Assembly (NCBI GenBank): GCA_016758965.1
Contig: JAEPRB010000250.1
Location: 1 to 56,787, forward strand
DNA length: 56,787 nt
Source: Circinella minor
Lineage: Eukaryota > Mucoromycota > Mucoromycetes > Mucorales > Lichtheimiaceae
Reading direction: 5' to 3'
The notes under the pieces are model-generated. The model saw only the letters and a program-made list of their open reading frames with translations, made no database searches and was not told the DNA's origin. Shown piece by piece: positions 10,003-21,000 of the stretch. A program made the position numbers and the translations under genes. The number at the start of each line of letters is the position of its first letter. Positions within the stretch are counted from its first letter, which is position 1.

Positions 10003-10713
10003 TTAACTTGTTGAAGGTAGCAGCGTAAACCCACGACTGTGCATTGTTGCTATAGTAGCAATAGATGAAGTTGGTATGGCCGTAGTAGTACTAGTAGTAG
10101 CAGTAGAAATAGCAGCACTATTATTTGTCTTGGAATTCGATAATGCTTTACCAATACCAATTAATATAAATGCAAGTGCGAGTGAAGTACCCACAGTAAT
10201 CATAAATATGGCAATAAGACAACTTTTTGCAGATCGATGTTGTTGTAGTTTATGTGGATAATGAGAATCTTCTTGATGATTTACTGGAGTATCACTACCA
10301 TTGAAATAAAATTGATCAGGATTGTTACCATTTGTATTGATACCATTTTCATCTTCTCCTACAGCTGTTGAAACAGGGGATGAAGGTTGTTGTTGTTGTT
10401 GATCTCGTTTTTCATTATTGCTATCTTGTTCTTCTAAATACTGTTGACGTTCCTTGGTAGCTGGTGATGTTGTGTTACCATGCACTGCATTGGAAACCCG
10501 ACGAAATAAATGTGTTAATGCGGAGCTAGATGATGATGCTTGTTTTTGTTCTTGTTCTTCGCTATTTAAACCAGAACGAGACATGTCAATGGTGCTGCAA
10601 AGTGGAAGAGGAGGTGAAGAAGCTGTACCTTTAGAAGAAGAGCAAGAGGGTGTAATATCATGCACCACAGACGACTGCCATTGATATTGTGATGACTCGG
10701 TCTCTGGATGCAT
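10003..10713 (-). CDS. Hypothetical single-pass membrane protein
   Basis: One open frame encodes 236 residues. Residues 1-160 are polar and low in complexity: Ser-rich runs, QQQQQ near 105-109 and a KERQQYLEEQD stretch. Residues 165-191 form one strong membrane helix (CLIAIFMITVGTSLALAFIL and onward). The last 45 residues are Ser/Thr/Ala-rich, like an O-glycosylated exterior tail. There is no N-terminal signal peptide, so a type II or signal-anchor topology, or late insertion, is possible. The ATG follows CCAG and reads GTATGC, which could also be a 5' splice site, so the true start may lie in an upstream exon. I know no homologous family. The mid-protein helix with a Thr-rich tail suggests a cell-surface or sensor-like protein, but this is inference. 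Confidence 0.55.
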   Translation of the reverse strand: MHPETESSQYQWQSSVVHDITPSCSSSKGTASSPPLPLCSTIDMSRSGLNSEEQEQKQASSSSSALTHLFRRVSNAVHGNTTSPATKERQQYLEEQDSNNEKRDQQQQQPSSPVSTAVGEDENGINTNGNNPDQFYFNGSDTPVNHQEDSHYPHKLQQHRSAKSCLIAIFMITVGTSLALAFILIGIGKALSNSKTNNSAAISTATTSTTTAIPTSSIATIATMHSRGFTLLPSTS

Positions 10714-10865
10714 ACCTGGATTGCATATACCAAAAAAAAATTGAAGTATGATATTTTGTTACGAATGAGGAATGGGGAATTCCAAAAAAAAAAAAAGAAA
10801 AAAGTAGAGAAATGACTAAATGACTGAATGCCAATTAAGTATAAAAAATAAAGTACTTGTATAAG

Positions 10866-10867
<2 letters not shown>

Positions 10868-10896
<29 letters not shown>
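10868..10896. repeat. (TA)n microsatellite
   Basis: Fourteen uninterrupted TA units follow GGG and end at TTCTA. Confidence 0.9.
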
Positions 10897-10898
<2 letters not shown>

Positions 10899-13082
10899 TA
10901 TGATATATTATTATTTGATGGATTTATTCTCATAAAAGGAATAGTACTAGGTTTATATGTATAAAATATTATGTATGCAGACAGAATGAATAGAAAGAAG
11001 GATATGAAATATAAGATAATAAGGATAATAAGATTGATATTATTATATTTATACAGAAAGAAGTACAATAACAATTAGAGAGAAGTGAAAAATAAGAGAA
11101 AAAGAGGAAAGGAAGAGAAATATCGAAAGATTACTTTGACAATAATAATATAATTACAATGATTGTATGGTCATTTTTCAAAGAAAAATAATAGAAACTA
11201 AGGTAATCATCGGCTTCAGTAGGTATAATAAGAAGCTTTTTCTTTCTTTTTTTTTAGTCGAAACAATAACTTGAAAACAACAGGAAAGAGCAAATGATTT
11301 CGAGAAACCGAAAAAGAAACCGAGCAATCTATCGAGAATACGGCTAGGGCCACAAAATTGGAAACTTGCCTTCCTTTACTATACATTATTTATAATATAA
11401 TAATAATAAAAATAATACTATCCCTTGAATACAGCTGAATCTTTTTTTTTTTGGGGGGGGGGAAGGAAGGGATTAACATTTATTTTGGACGTTTTTAGAA
11501 CAAATCGCTTTATTACCAATTTGGTTAAAAGAGAAAAAGGTTCTGATGTGTGACACGAAATATTATGGCTTTATTATATGCAAGCGATCGAGAGGCTGAT
11601 AATCCATTTTTTTTTTTTTTTTTATATATTTTAACCTCTTACTTTCATTTTTGTTTTTCATCTAAATATTGATCTTCTTTCCATGAAAGTACGTAAAAAA
11701 AAAAAGAAAAGAGAGCTTGTTGTTTAGTGAATTATTGTTATGGTTCTCTATTCCTGTTGTTGTCGATCCAAAATAAAAATTAGTATGTTTGATTTATTTT
11801 GAAAAATATGGGGTAAGAAAATAAAAAAATAAAAAACCCATCTCCTACCTTTGAAAGAGAGAAAAAGGTTATTATTGTTATAAAATAAAAATGGTGCCAT
11901 AACAAATAGGATACTTTTCTCATTATTATAATATCTTTTTTTTTTACCACGCCGAAGGAGATAATAAGGGGGGGAGTGGGTGTACCAATAATCAAGGTTA
12001 TGAAAAGAAGGGGAAGAAGTGAACTTTGTGTAGAGGAGTATATTTACCAGGATTAGTTTAAAAGAATTAACAAGCTGAAGAATGAGATTAAGAGAGAAGC
12101 ATGCTTATAATTTTCGGAACTGTAAATTTGATGCTTTTTTTTTTCGCCCAACTAAGTTTTCGCGACTCATAATACTACATACAGCCTATGATCGACAATG
12201 CACAGGAGATATTATGTACACGTATGTATATCAATATTTAGTTTTATGGGGTACAATGAAGTTACAAAAGGAAAAAAAGAAGAACTCTATTACATTATAA
12301 AATAAAATTTATAATCTTATAACTTTATACGTACAATACGTAATTATTGACTATCATTAAAAAAAAAAGATCCAATAGAAATACCCTCCTTTCCTCGTTG
12401 TTGAATAATGTACTATTTAGGAAAATTCGAAGAAAGATAGAATTGAAAACAAGCTTTATTGATTTAACTATAAATTATAAAATTCCAATAAGTCAATTGA
12501 GCATTTATTATTTACCGTGTCTAAATGTTTTTAATTGACAGGTCTCAGAATATGTTTATGTGAGAAATAAACAATAGAGAATAAACACATAGTAATTATA
12601 TACATGGTAAAAGCAGCCGCTTTTTTTTTTTTTAGTTTATTTTTATTATTACGTACTATTTTGCATATGCGCACATACAAAGGAAGATGTTATAAAGTAT
12701 AATGGAAAAGAAACTAGAGAAAGTGAAACAGAAAAAAGAGAAATAAAAATAATGAGCATGTAATAAAATGCCGCATCTGTAATGGAGGTCTATAGCACAA
12801 GGGGAAAATGAGAAGTATAATAATAGTAATAAGGGGATAGAAAAAGAAAAGAAAAAAGAATAAACATAGAGAGAGTAAGCTATATCAAGAACAAATAAAC
12901 ATGTCAAGGTTTATAATCTTTTTTTTTTTATAATACGTAATTCGTTATTAAAAAAAAAAAAAGAAAAAAAAAACTGACAGTGTATTCAAATAAATAAAAA
13001 AAGAAAGCGTAACAACATTGCATGGAATATGAAAGGTTCTGCGAAAATAAAATACAAGCAAGAGATAATGAGATAATAATGA

Positions 13083-13104
13083 TGTGTGTGTGTGTGTGTG
13101 TGTG
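13083..13104. repeat. (TG)11 microsatellite
   Basis: An uninterrupted TG run lies upstream of TTTTGACTTG. A similar (GT)11 lies at 41131-41152 and is also followed by TTTTGA. Confidence 0.9.
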
Positions 13105-13570
13105 TTTTGACTTGCCATGCTATATGCCAAGCCCTGCATAATAAGGTAATGAAAAATAAGGAGAGATTAAATCAATATCTTGTTGAAGGAGCAGTAAAAG
13201 GATAAAGGTATTGGATGTAAAAGAAAAAGCGTGAGGAAAAAAGAAACAAGAAAGGAACAGAAATAAGATGTGAAAATTGATATATAAAAGACATATATGC
13301 ACGCGTATCTGTAGAATAAAAAAGGGCTAAAAAAAAGTTCAAATGTGTGTATGTATATGTGTATATGTATTTCTTTTTGAAGGTGATCGACCATTACGAA
13401 AAAAAATATATATATAAGAGGGGAAGGAAACACGAGGAGAGCCATATAACCGGAAATTACTCCGGAAAATAAGAGAAAAAATAGAAATTGGGAAATTTGA
13501 AAGATTAATGTGTCAAAAAAAAAAAAGAAGAATGAGAACAATTACAAAGTAAAAATATAAAATAAAGCGC

Positions 13571-14383
13571 TCATCCTTCAAGGTTTTGGTTATGATGATG
13601 ATGCCGATCGTCTGCTCTTGAGGTAGTAGGATTTTCAGGAACAATTGATGTAGTTGAAGGTGTGTTTGTGTTTGTGCTAGTTGTAGGTGCTTGTGGTGGA
13701 CGAAATGTACTGATTTCATTATCTAAACGACGAAGACTACGTTCAAGATGCCGAACCTGTGCTTTGATATCATCATACGCAATGCTAAGTTCGCGGTCAA
13801 CTTCATCAAGATGTTCTTCTGTAGCTGTTTCTACAGGGTGAGTTGTAAATGCATTACGAAGAGAATGGAATACAATGTCAATCGTTGCCCATTCATCTTG
13901 TAAATGATGAAGATCGTCTTCAATGCTAGAAACAGCGGAAACGTCTTGTTGAACTACGGATGAGGGCATGGATGATGATGATGGTGTTGAAGATAACGAT
14001 TGTTGTGGTTGATGCTGCTGATAATGATGATTTTGAACCGATCGTCGACGTCGAGACTGTTGTGATAATGAAGAGTCATTATCTTGTTGTTGAGATGCTC
14101 TTCTGCGAGTAGCAGCTGCAGGCCTAGTATTAGTAGATGAGCGGCGACGTGGCAGCATATCTGGATGACACTGGCGCTTGTTATGAGATGATTCAAATGA
14201 GGACGTTTGATAAATATTTCGTTTGTTGTTGGGTTTAGAAGAAAGAGCCGTCGAAGAACTGTCAACAAGCAAACATGTATCGTTACAGTGCCAATCAGTA
14301 CGTGGTAACGCAAGGGGTCCCGAATCCTGATAATTGAAATGTAAGGGAATAAAACAAGCAATATCCATGCGAGATGAATTCAA
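13571..14383 (-). CDS. Hypothetical coiled-coil, Ser/Gln-rich protein
   Basis: A single open frame of 270 residues. Residues 1-75 contain a Cys/His-bearing segment (DWHCNDTCLL). Residues 76-150 are basic and low in complexity, with RRRRS, QQQ and SSSS runs that resemble nuclear localisation or disordered linker sequence. Residues 152-230 look like an alpha-helical coiled coil: SSIEDDLHHLQDEWATIDIV, then a VDRELSIAYDDIKAQVRHLE heptad-like stretch and LRRLDNEISTF. The tail is Thr/Pro/His-rich. The coiled coil is the only part that looks conserved. I do not recognise the family. A DNA-bound or scaffold role is a guess from the basic region. Additional 5' exons cannot be excluded. Confidence 0.6.
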   Translation of the reverse strand: MNSSRMDIACFIPLHFNYQDSGPLALPRTDWHCNDTCLLVDSSSTALSSKPNNKRNIYQTSSFESSHNKRQCHPDMLPRRRSSTNTRPAAATRRRASQQQDNDSSLSQQSRRRRSVQNHHYQQHQPQQSLSSTPSSSSMPSSVVQQDVSAVSSIEDDLHHLQDEWATIDIVFHSLRNAFTTHPVETATEEHLDEVDRELSIAYDDIKAQVRHLERSLRRLDNEISTFRPPQAPTTSTNTNTPSTTSIVPENPTTSRADDRHHHHNQNLEG

Positions 14384-16836
14384 AAAAAAAAAAAGTACGC
14401 GTTGGAATTGAAAGAAGGGGGATTTTATAGAGAATTACCCAAGATGACGGTTAGTGAATTGAAAGAGTAAAATCAAAGTAATATATATATATGGAAAATA
14501 TGGGAAATAAAAAATGAAAGAAATGAAAATTAAAAGAGGAGATAAGAAAGTTATGGCTGGGTTTAATAGAAGAAGAGAGAGAGTGGAAAGAAGACCGATA
14601 TTTGGTTTTCTTGATATGCCCTATATATCCTGATGTAAAAATCCTGGACAGGCAAGTCTGAATTTCACTAGCACTTCCTTAATGATTATTTAGAGCTTAC
14701 ATATGCATATATTTTCATTATGTACGTACGATCGTTCAAGCCACATTGAAGCCTTATCCATCGCTACAACAAAAGGAAAATATTAACTCCTACTTGGGGG
14801 GACTTGCATGCATATTGATCTTATATAGCTCAACCTTTTAAACATGGTGATTTGCCAAGCCAGCTTTTGCGTGGCGCCCTTTAAATGCATACGCCTCACC
14901 ATTTTGTTTGGACCCTGAAGACTTTTAACACAATCTTTCTATATCACTTTTTTCTTTTCTTTCTTTCTTACTCCTTCATCTTCTCTTAATCTCCCCCCCC
15001 CAATTCTCTACTCTCCACCCGCGTTTTTCTTTTTCTTTTACTAATTTACGTTTCTCTCCTTCCCCTGCCCATGCAATCCTTTTTACATAAACGGTTCGTC
15101 GTCCGTAAGAAGAAACATTTCACTCGTGATAAAATTCGTCTTTATTTTCTTTATCAAACCTCCTGGGGACAAAAAACCCCGTTTTTATAATTTATCGATG
15201 TCACCAGTACAATTTTTTTTATTGTATTAACGTAGAAAGAGAGAGAGAGACGACACGAGATAACCCCTTTCGATTCCATTCATATTAAAACTTGGTTACT
15301 CATGATTACGTTTGCATTCCTTACAAACCAGATTTTAATGTATAATGTAACATTTTATTGACCATATAAGTGACTTCATTCTATCGACTTTTACTACTAC
15401 TATTATATATATATATATATATATAATATTCTATTCACGTTTAATTTCAGTGTAGCACGTGTGTCTCAAAAAAAAACTACAATATAATAATGATAATAAT
15501 TTGATCACTAAAAATCGAATAGTGAATAATAATGAAAAAACGGGGCATATGCATAAAATGTAATACATAATAAAAAGACACATTTCGGTGACCACCGAGC
15601 TTTTACTTTAGATCGAAAAAATAAAAAGTTAACCATTTTCCTTAAACTGGTCAAGATGCGTTTCCTCTATTGTTATTTTAATATTTAGGCAATATTCGGA
15701 TACGAACGCTGATATACATCACGATATGACATAAAAGTAGGAAAGCCCACATAATAGGTTAAAAATTTAAGCCAAGCAAAAAAGGACTTTCATGTAACAG
15801 CAGTTGCTTTATTTGGAGATATGTCGTATATCAGCCAAGAAGTATTATGTTGTACAGGTTTCGAACGGACCTCCAAAAAATCAATTACCATGTTTGGAAT
15901 AGATCGGGAAAAAAAGGAACATATGAATTGTGTTCGTGGGGGAGATATGAAAAAAAGAATCGGATCGCCACGATGATGTTGAATTTCATGTTTATCGTTT
16001 TATCATACGTATGAGTAAAAAAAAAACATGCATTGAGGCGTTCTAGACTTGTCACAGAAAGGATCGGAAGGACTGTGCATCAAATATTTTGTTATTGTGG
16101 GGGAGAGAAAGAATTTGGATTTATGTTACCTAAGCAGTTTTGTCAAAAATCCCTTAACAAGGTTTGTTTAGTTTTGGCTGATGTGCATCAAAGTGCCACA
16201 CTGTTGGATCAAAAAATAAATTGTGGCGGGCTAAACTAATTTATGATGTTGTTTGATGAGTAGAACATGCATGTTTTGGCTTGGAAAAAAAGTAATGAAC
16301 TGGATTTACAGGATCAACCGAGCGGACATGAACCGGATGATGGGATTTAATCTCTTTTTCTCACTTACATCCGTAAACGTAACGCACTTATGTACCGTAC
16401 CTGTTCACATCTATGTACGTTATTTTATAAGTCCTCTTTTAATACATTAAATGCGGTATCAGCCACAAGGTGCAGATTTTGAAAGATTTGCAATTGTATT
16501 CATAATAAATCTTAGCAATAGAAAAAAAAAATAACACAATAACACATAATTCAACACGTGAAAAAGAAAATGGCGTGTTGTTATTTGATATAATATGATA
16601 TGAATGGCCATAAATTGAGCATTGTTTGTGTGCGTGGGTGTACGCGTGTTATATGGGATATTAAGAGAAATTGAGGATAATTTGTTTTTTAAAGATCTGC
16701 TTCATCACCGGGTTTTTAATTACCCCAGATCTATGGTTTTGCATATATATATATATGTATAATGAATGCTTATGTTGCTAGGAAAGAAGATTACATGATA
16801 AATTGTTCGTGTGGATTTGTGTATATATGCTGGTAG
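14384..16836. other. Intergenic region with a pyrimidine-rich promoter-like core
   Basis: About 2.45 kb. A strongly C/T-rich block (about 14940-15070) followed by an ATG at 15071 looks like a plus-strand transcription start (see the separate entry). A (TA)n run lies near 15404-15425. The small open frames at 16033-16450 have no features of a protein. No other gene is visible. Confidence 0.4.
15071..15190 (+). CDS. Possible small ORF or first exon of an unresolved gene
   Basis: A 39-codon frame begins MQSFLHKRFVVRKKKHF and ends TSWGQKTPFL. It is basic. It sits directly after a long pyrimidine-rich tract ending CTGCCC, which resembles the 5' leader of expressed fungal genes. A GTAAGA inside it (from 15105) could be a splice donor, so the frame may be only the start of a longer gene. 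I could not find a convincing next exon. It matches no family I know. Confidence 0.2.
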   Translation: MQSFLHKRFVVRKKKHFTRDKIRLYFLYQTSWGQKTPFL

Positions 16837-18088
16837 TTATGGTTTCTGTCTCTTGGCAGCTCGGGTTGCATTGTCTGCTATGGCAACTCGGTTCTTATCT
16901 TCCTTTACCCCTGTTTCTCGCTTCCGACGTCGAAAACGTTCCTGATAAATTTCAATACACATATGTAAATAAAACTGCACCCCCCAAAAAAAAATCTTAT
17001 TACCGGATAACAAGAAAAAGATAACTTACTTGTCGTTCTTCGTTTTTAAGTTGTTCTTCAACTCCCTTAAACTCTCGTCGAAAAAGTAAAATGTGGGGTT
17101 CAGGTGCTAATTTTTTTTACTTTTTGTCAGTTTATATTTCTTTCCCATTTTGTCAGTTAAAAGCTATATTCATACCATGAACCATATAGTGTTCCCATTG
17201 AGCTTCTTGTTCAACACCAAGGTATTCCCATTCTTTTTGTTTTAAAAGTCCATAATGTGGTAACCATCTTGATATACTTTTGGGCAACTTGACATGTCTT
17301 TTTTTTTTTTTTGCATACAAAAAGAAATATTTCAGATTCAGTCTATCTCTTGATTCATTTCCCCCCCTTTCCTTCTTATATTAATCTTCCTCCTCATTTT
17401 TTTTTATTTAATATCAAACACCAATCATCCATAAAGATATTCTTCCCCCCTTGAATCGTTGTTATCTTTTTTTTTTTACCTGTATGCATAAATATCATCT
17501 AATCCACCCATTGAAACATCCCAAGTTTTGTTCATACAACAACTGGTTAGTAACATTCCTTTTTTTTTCTTCATAATCAATCCATATAGTTTTTAAATCA
17601 CACATATACATAAAACACATTGCTATATGTTTACCATAATAATAACTTGAATAATAAATTTCACTTTTATATGTTTGAATATCCTTTGCTCGCTGTCGTG
17701 CTTCTTGTTCCAATTCTTCTTGTGTTTTTTCTCGTGGTTTAGGCTGTTGTTGTTGTTGTTGCTGCTGCTGTTGAAGCTGTTCCTTTTGTTTTTGCTTTTG
17801 ACGTTGTAATTTTTGCTTTTGCAGTTGTGCTTGATGCTGTGGTTCAGTAGTTTGTGATTGCTGCTGTTCCTTTTGTGGTTGCTGATCTTTGTTTTGTGGC
17901 TGCTGTTTTTCCTTTGGTATTGGCGGCTTTTGTTGAGAATGTTCACCTTGTGCTCCTGTCATTACCCCCTTATTTGTAGGTTTAGATTGAGGTTGATGTC
18001 TCCTGACCAAATTTTTAAAGGTATCTTTTGAGTCATTAGGATCAGCAGCAAAAGGATCTGGAAAAAATTCTTCTGGATCTAATGGCAT
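16837..18088 (-). CDS. CKS1: Cyclin-dependent kinase regulatory subunit CKS1, with an N-terminal extension
   Basis: The exons on the minus strand are 18088-17635, 17498-17480, 17297-17176, 17106-17030 and 16941-16837, giving 258 residues. The Suc1/Cks fold spans about residues 144-215: EIYYSSYYYDDIYAYRHVKL, then LPKSISRW, then the WEYLGVEQE segment, W192, and HAPEPHILLFRR. The phosphate-pocket residues known from the family are present: the Arg of YRHV (158), W192 and Arg 208/209. The hinge motif H-x-P-E-P-H (198-203) is intact, with Ala where many members have Glu. Residues 1-140 are an unusual Q/K-rich extension with 12 consecutive Gln near 105-116, and the tail is basic. Cks proteins bind CDK1 and phosphosites to drive cell-cycle substrate phosphorylation. 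A Met at 18166 would add 26 residues. I chose 18088 because the upstream part is AT-rich and unlike coding sequence. Confidence 0.92.
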
Positions 18089-21000
18089 CTTGTGGACCAC
18101 CTTTTTTTCACAGTTTTTTGTTTGTTCAAGTATATAAAAACACAATATATCAATTTTTTTTTCCAATTCAGTAAATTACTTGGATATATATTTCAAGGAG
18201 GGTGAGGGATGTAATGAGTTTCTAAATAATAATAATAAACGTATAAGGTTAATACCTGGTTGGAGTTTTTATTCAAGCAATTATTCAAAAGCGCGAGAAA
18301 CGCGTGATTAAATTTGTAAAGCGCGTGTCCAACCTGATTAATTTCATTTTCCACTCAAAGTCAAACTGAAGTTACGGTCAACAATGAATAATGGATGATG
18401 GTACTATATTCCCCCTCCCCCTCTTAAGCATCTTTATGAAATGAAATATTTTTTGTTAAATAAAAGTGTTTTTTTTTTCAATTTCTTATTATTTTCATAA
18501 AAATAATCCTTTCCCCTTTTCAGCCATATTTTTTATTATTTTAAGGATTTAGGGGTAAAAGAGTGAAACTATTTCCTTTCTAACCGATTATAAAAAAAAC
18601 TTGGTCTTACATAGAAGCTTATTTGTTTATATTATTAACGCTTTTTTTTTAACCTCATAGTCCAAATCACAATCACAATTGACTTTTATGTTACGTAATA
18701 TGTTATTTGCATAATTTTTTTTATAACATATACAACTAAAAAGAAGCACTACTTCACTTGAATGGCCAAGAAAATATAATCAGAGCAATTGGTTTCTTTT
18801 CAAAGATATATAAGTAAAGAAAGCTATGCTGGTATATAGATATAAGGGGTAAATTATGAAAACGAAATATGTCATGCATAAACTACATACAAATATGAAA
18901 GACAACACAAATAAACAAAGCTTAAAATATAATTATTATTCTATCGTATTAACATATTCGTGATTTCCTGTATGAGTATAATAAAGGTCGATAATAAAAT
19001 ATTAAGAAAGTACACAGATCATTTAAAGTAATTTAGAAGAAGTGAAGGGAGACAAAAAATAATGTATGCTTTTGGTATATCTAGTGGAAAATAATAGAAC
19101 ATCAAAAAAGCACGTACGTAAACCAGTTTTCTTATTGCCAAGAATTACGTATGTCCCGGGAAGTTGGTAGATTTACTATACTAAAACATATACGCTCAAC
19201 TTATTCTGCATCTTTGTTTACACTTTATACTAAAATACACATATTTATTATAAACTAAAGCGAACTTAAGTAATTGCTGGCGGTCTAGACACTATTATGG
19301 TACATTAAAAGATTTTTAGAGCGTAATTATCTTGCTACACATGATGCCAATTAAAAATTAATATGTACCTGTTTATTTATCATAGTTATTTGCTTAGAAA
19401 TTTATCTTATTTGGTTCTCACATCCGTACAGAGGATCTGTTTTATCCAATTTTTAGCTCGTTTAACGGTGTTTTGAGACCATAAAAATAATAAACTGGTC
19501 AATGTGTTATCTCCTCATAAAAACATTATAAAACATATGGTCACCCAACTAAATGCTGTTACGTACTCTATAATAAAACCGGTTCTGTATATTACAAAAT
19601 CACATTGTTTGAAAAGTGTGATCTATTCCTTAAACTTTTTGATTCTATAGAAAAAGTAAACGTAGCTGTCTCCTTTGATCAATTAGGAGTGTGAATATTA
19701 TATAGGTACAATTGACAGTGGCCTCTGATTCGCCTGTGCAACAAATAATGATCTTCCGTTAAACCGGTATTCTGAATATATGAAGATCCATACCTGTTTA
19801 ATTCTCGAGATTGGATTTGCAGTGGTCGAATATGCAGGAACGTTATTCTTACTCAATTATATTAGTACATTAGATAAAAGTATAAGATGTGATTCTGTGT
19901 GGTGTGCTAAAAAAAAAGAGCAGATCTCTTAAATTTAATATATTTAACTATTTATTCATTATTATATATAGGATCAGCGTGCTGGCAGGCGGCTGAAACC
20001 TTGAGAGTTGTTCCCAAAACAACAATTTAGCACCGAAAGTTTATACAGTATCAGACGAGTAGATACTAGATGAAATGGACCAGATACAAATATATCAAAA
20101 CACAAGCATTTTACCAACTATATAAAAATAATCAAGAAACATTATTATATCCAGTGAAAAGCCAGTTTAACGGAAAATTAGCTTATTGATCGCCCAATTA
20201 CGTACGCTGGATTTCAGATTAGTTTACTAGGAGTAGGAGGAAGATATTCTTACAACTTGCAATTAATCTGAGTGCTGCACATGAAATGGTATAGTTGTTG
20301 GCACATTATTTGTATGTATATAAATAACATGTATATATCATTATTATTATTCTTTTTGACAAAAGTACATAGTAGTAGGCTCGTAGCATAATTCTTATAT
20401 AAAAATATTATTAGTTTTTCATTATAAAAATACACACTTAAAAGTGGTTTTTTCTTTCATCTCCTTTTGGTCTTATCAACTGGTTATACTTTGAGCTTCT
20501 TTTGTGGGTTTATGCAACAGAAATATAAATTAAACATTGTATAAATTTATTCTAATAATATTCATTCACTAATGTTCATATTATGCATAAGGAAGAACCA
20601 TATACAATACGTATACATAATGAATATTATAACTACGTATCTCTCATATTTTATATTCTTAATCTTCCTTCTCAACATACCTATATGCATTGCAGATATG
20701 GTTATATAGCCTTTCTAACAATTATCAAAATATAATACGTAGAATTGCATATGTACCAGTAAAAATCTTAATAATATTATCTAAACTTTCCAAAAAAAAT
20801 ATCATGACTACTGTACTGGTTTCCCGTGACAAGAAGTAGAGGCAGAAGATATTAGCCCTTTTTAATACTTATTTACGTACCTTCTGTAAAATATACGAGT
20901 GTTATACAGAAGGTGTGTAATAGTCAATCGTTCGCCTTGATTGACACTAAATATGTTGCTTGATTATTACAGTATTATTATCGAATTATTAAGAAAGCAG

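Larger units (their letters stand above)
10714..13570. other. Long AT-rich intergenic region
   Basis: About 2.9 kb without a supportable gene. It holds (TA)n at 10868-10896, T(11)G(10) at 11442-11462, many A or T runs, and (TG)11 at 13083-13104. The long minus-strand frames near 12.65-13.7 kb translate to Phe/Leu/Ile-rich peptides from poly-T DNA and are not genes. Confidence 0.5.

Noticed and set aside
12656..13541. Several minus-strand frames of 60-124 codons with apparent membrane helices
   Set aside because: Their Phe/Leu/Ile runs come from poly-T and CT-rich DNA; there is no conserved motif and no splice support.
16033..16450. Two plus-strand frames of 68 and 65 codons
   Set aside because: No motif and no neighbouring exon. 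The composition matches the intergenic background.
18089..18166. An upstream Met that would add 26 residues to CKS1
   Set aside because: The added segment is AT-rich and Cys/Ile/Lys-biased, unlike the following coding part. It remains possible but was not chosen.
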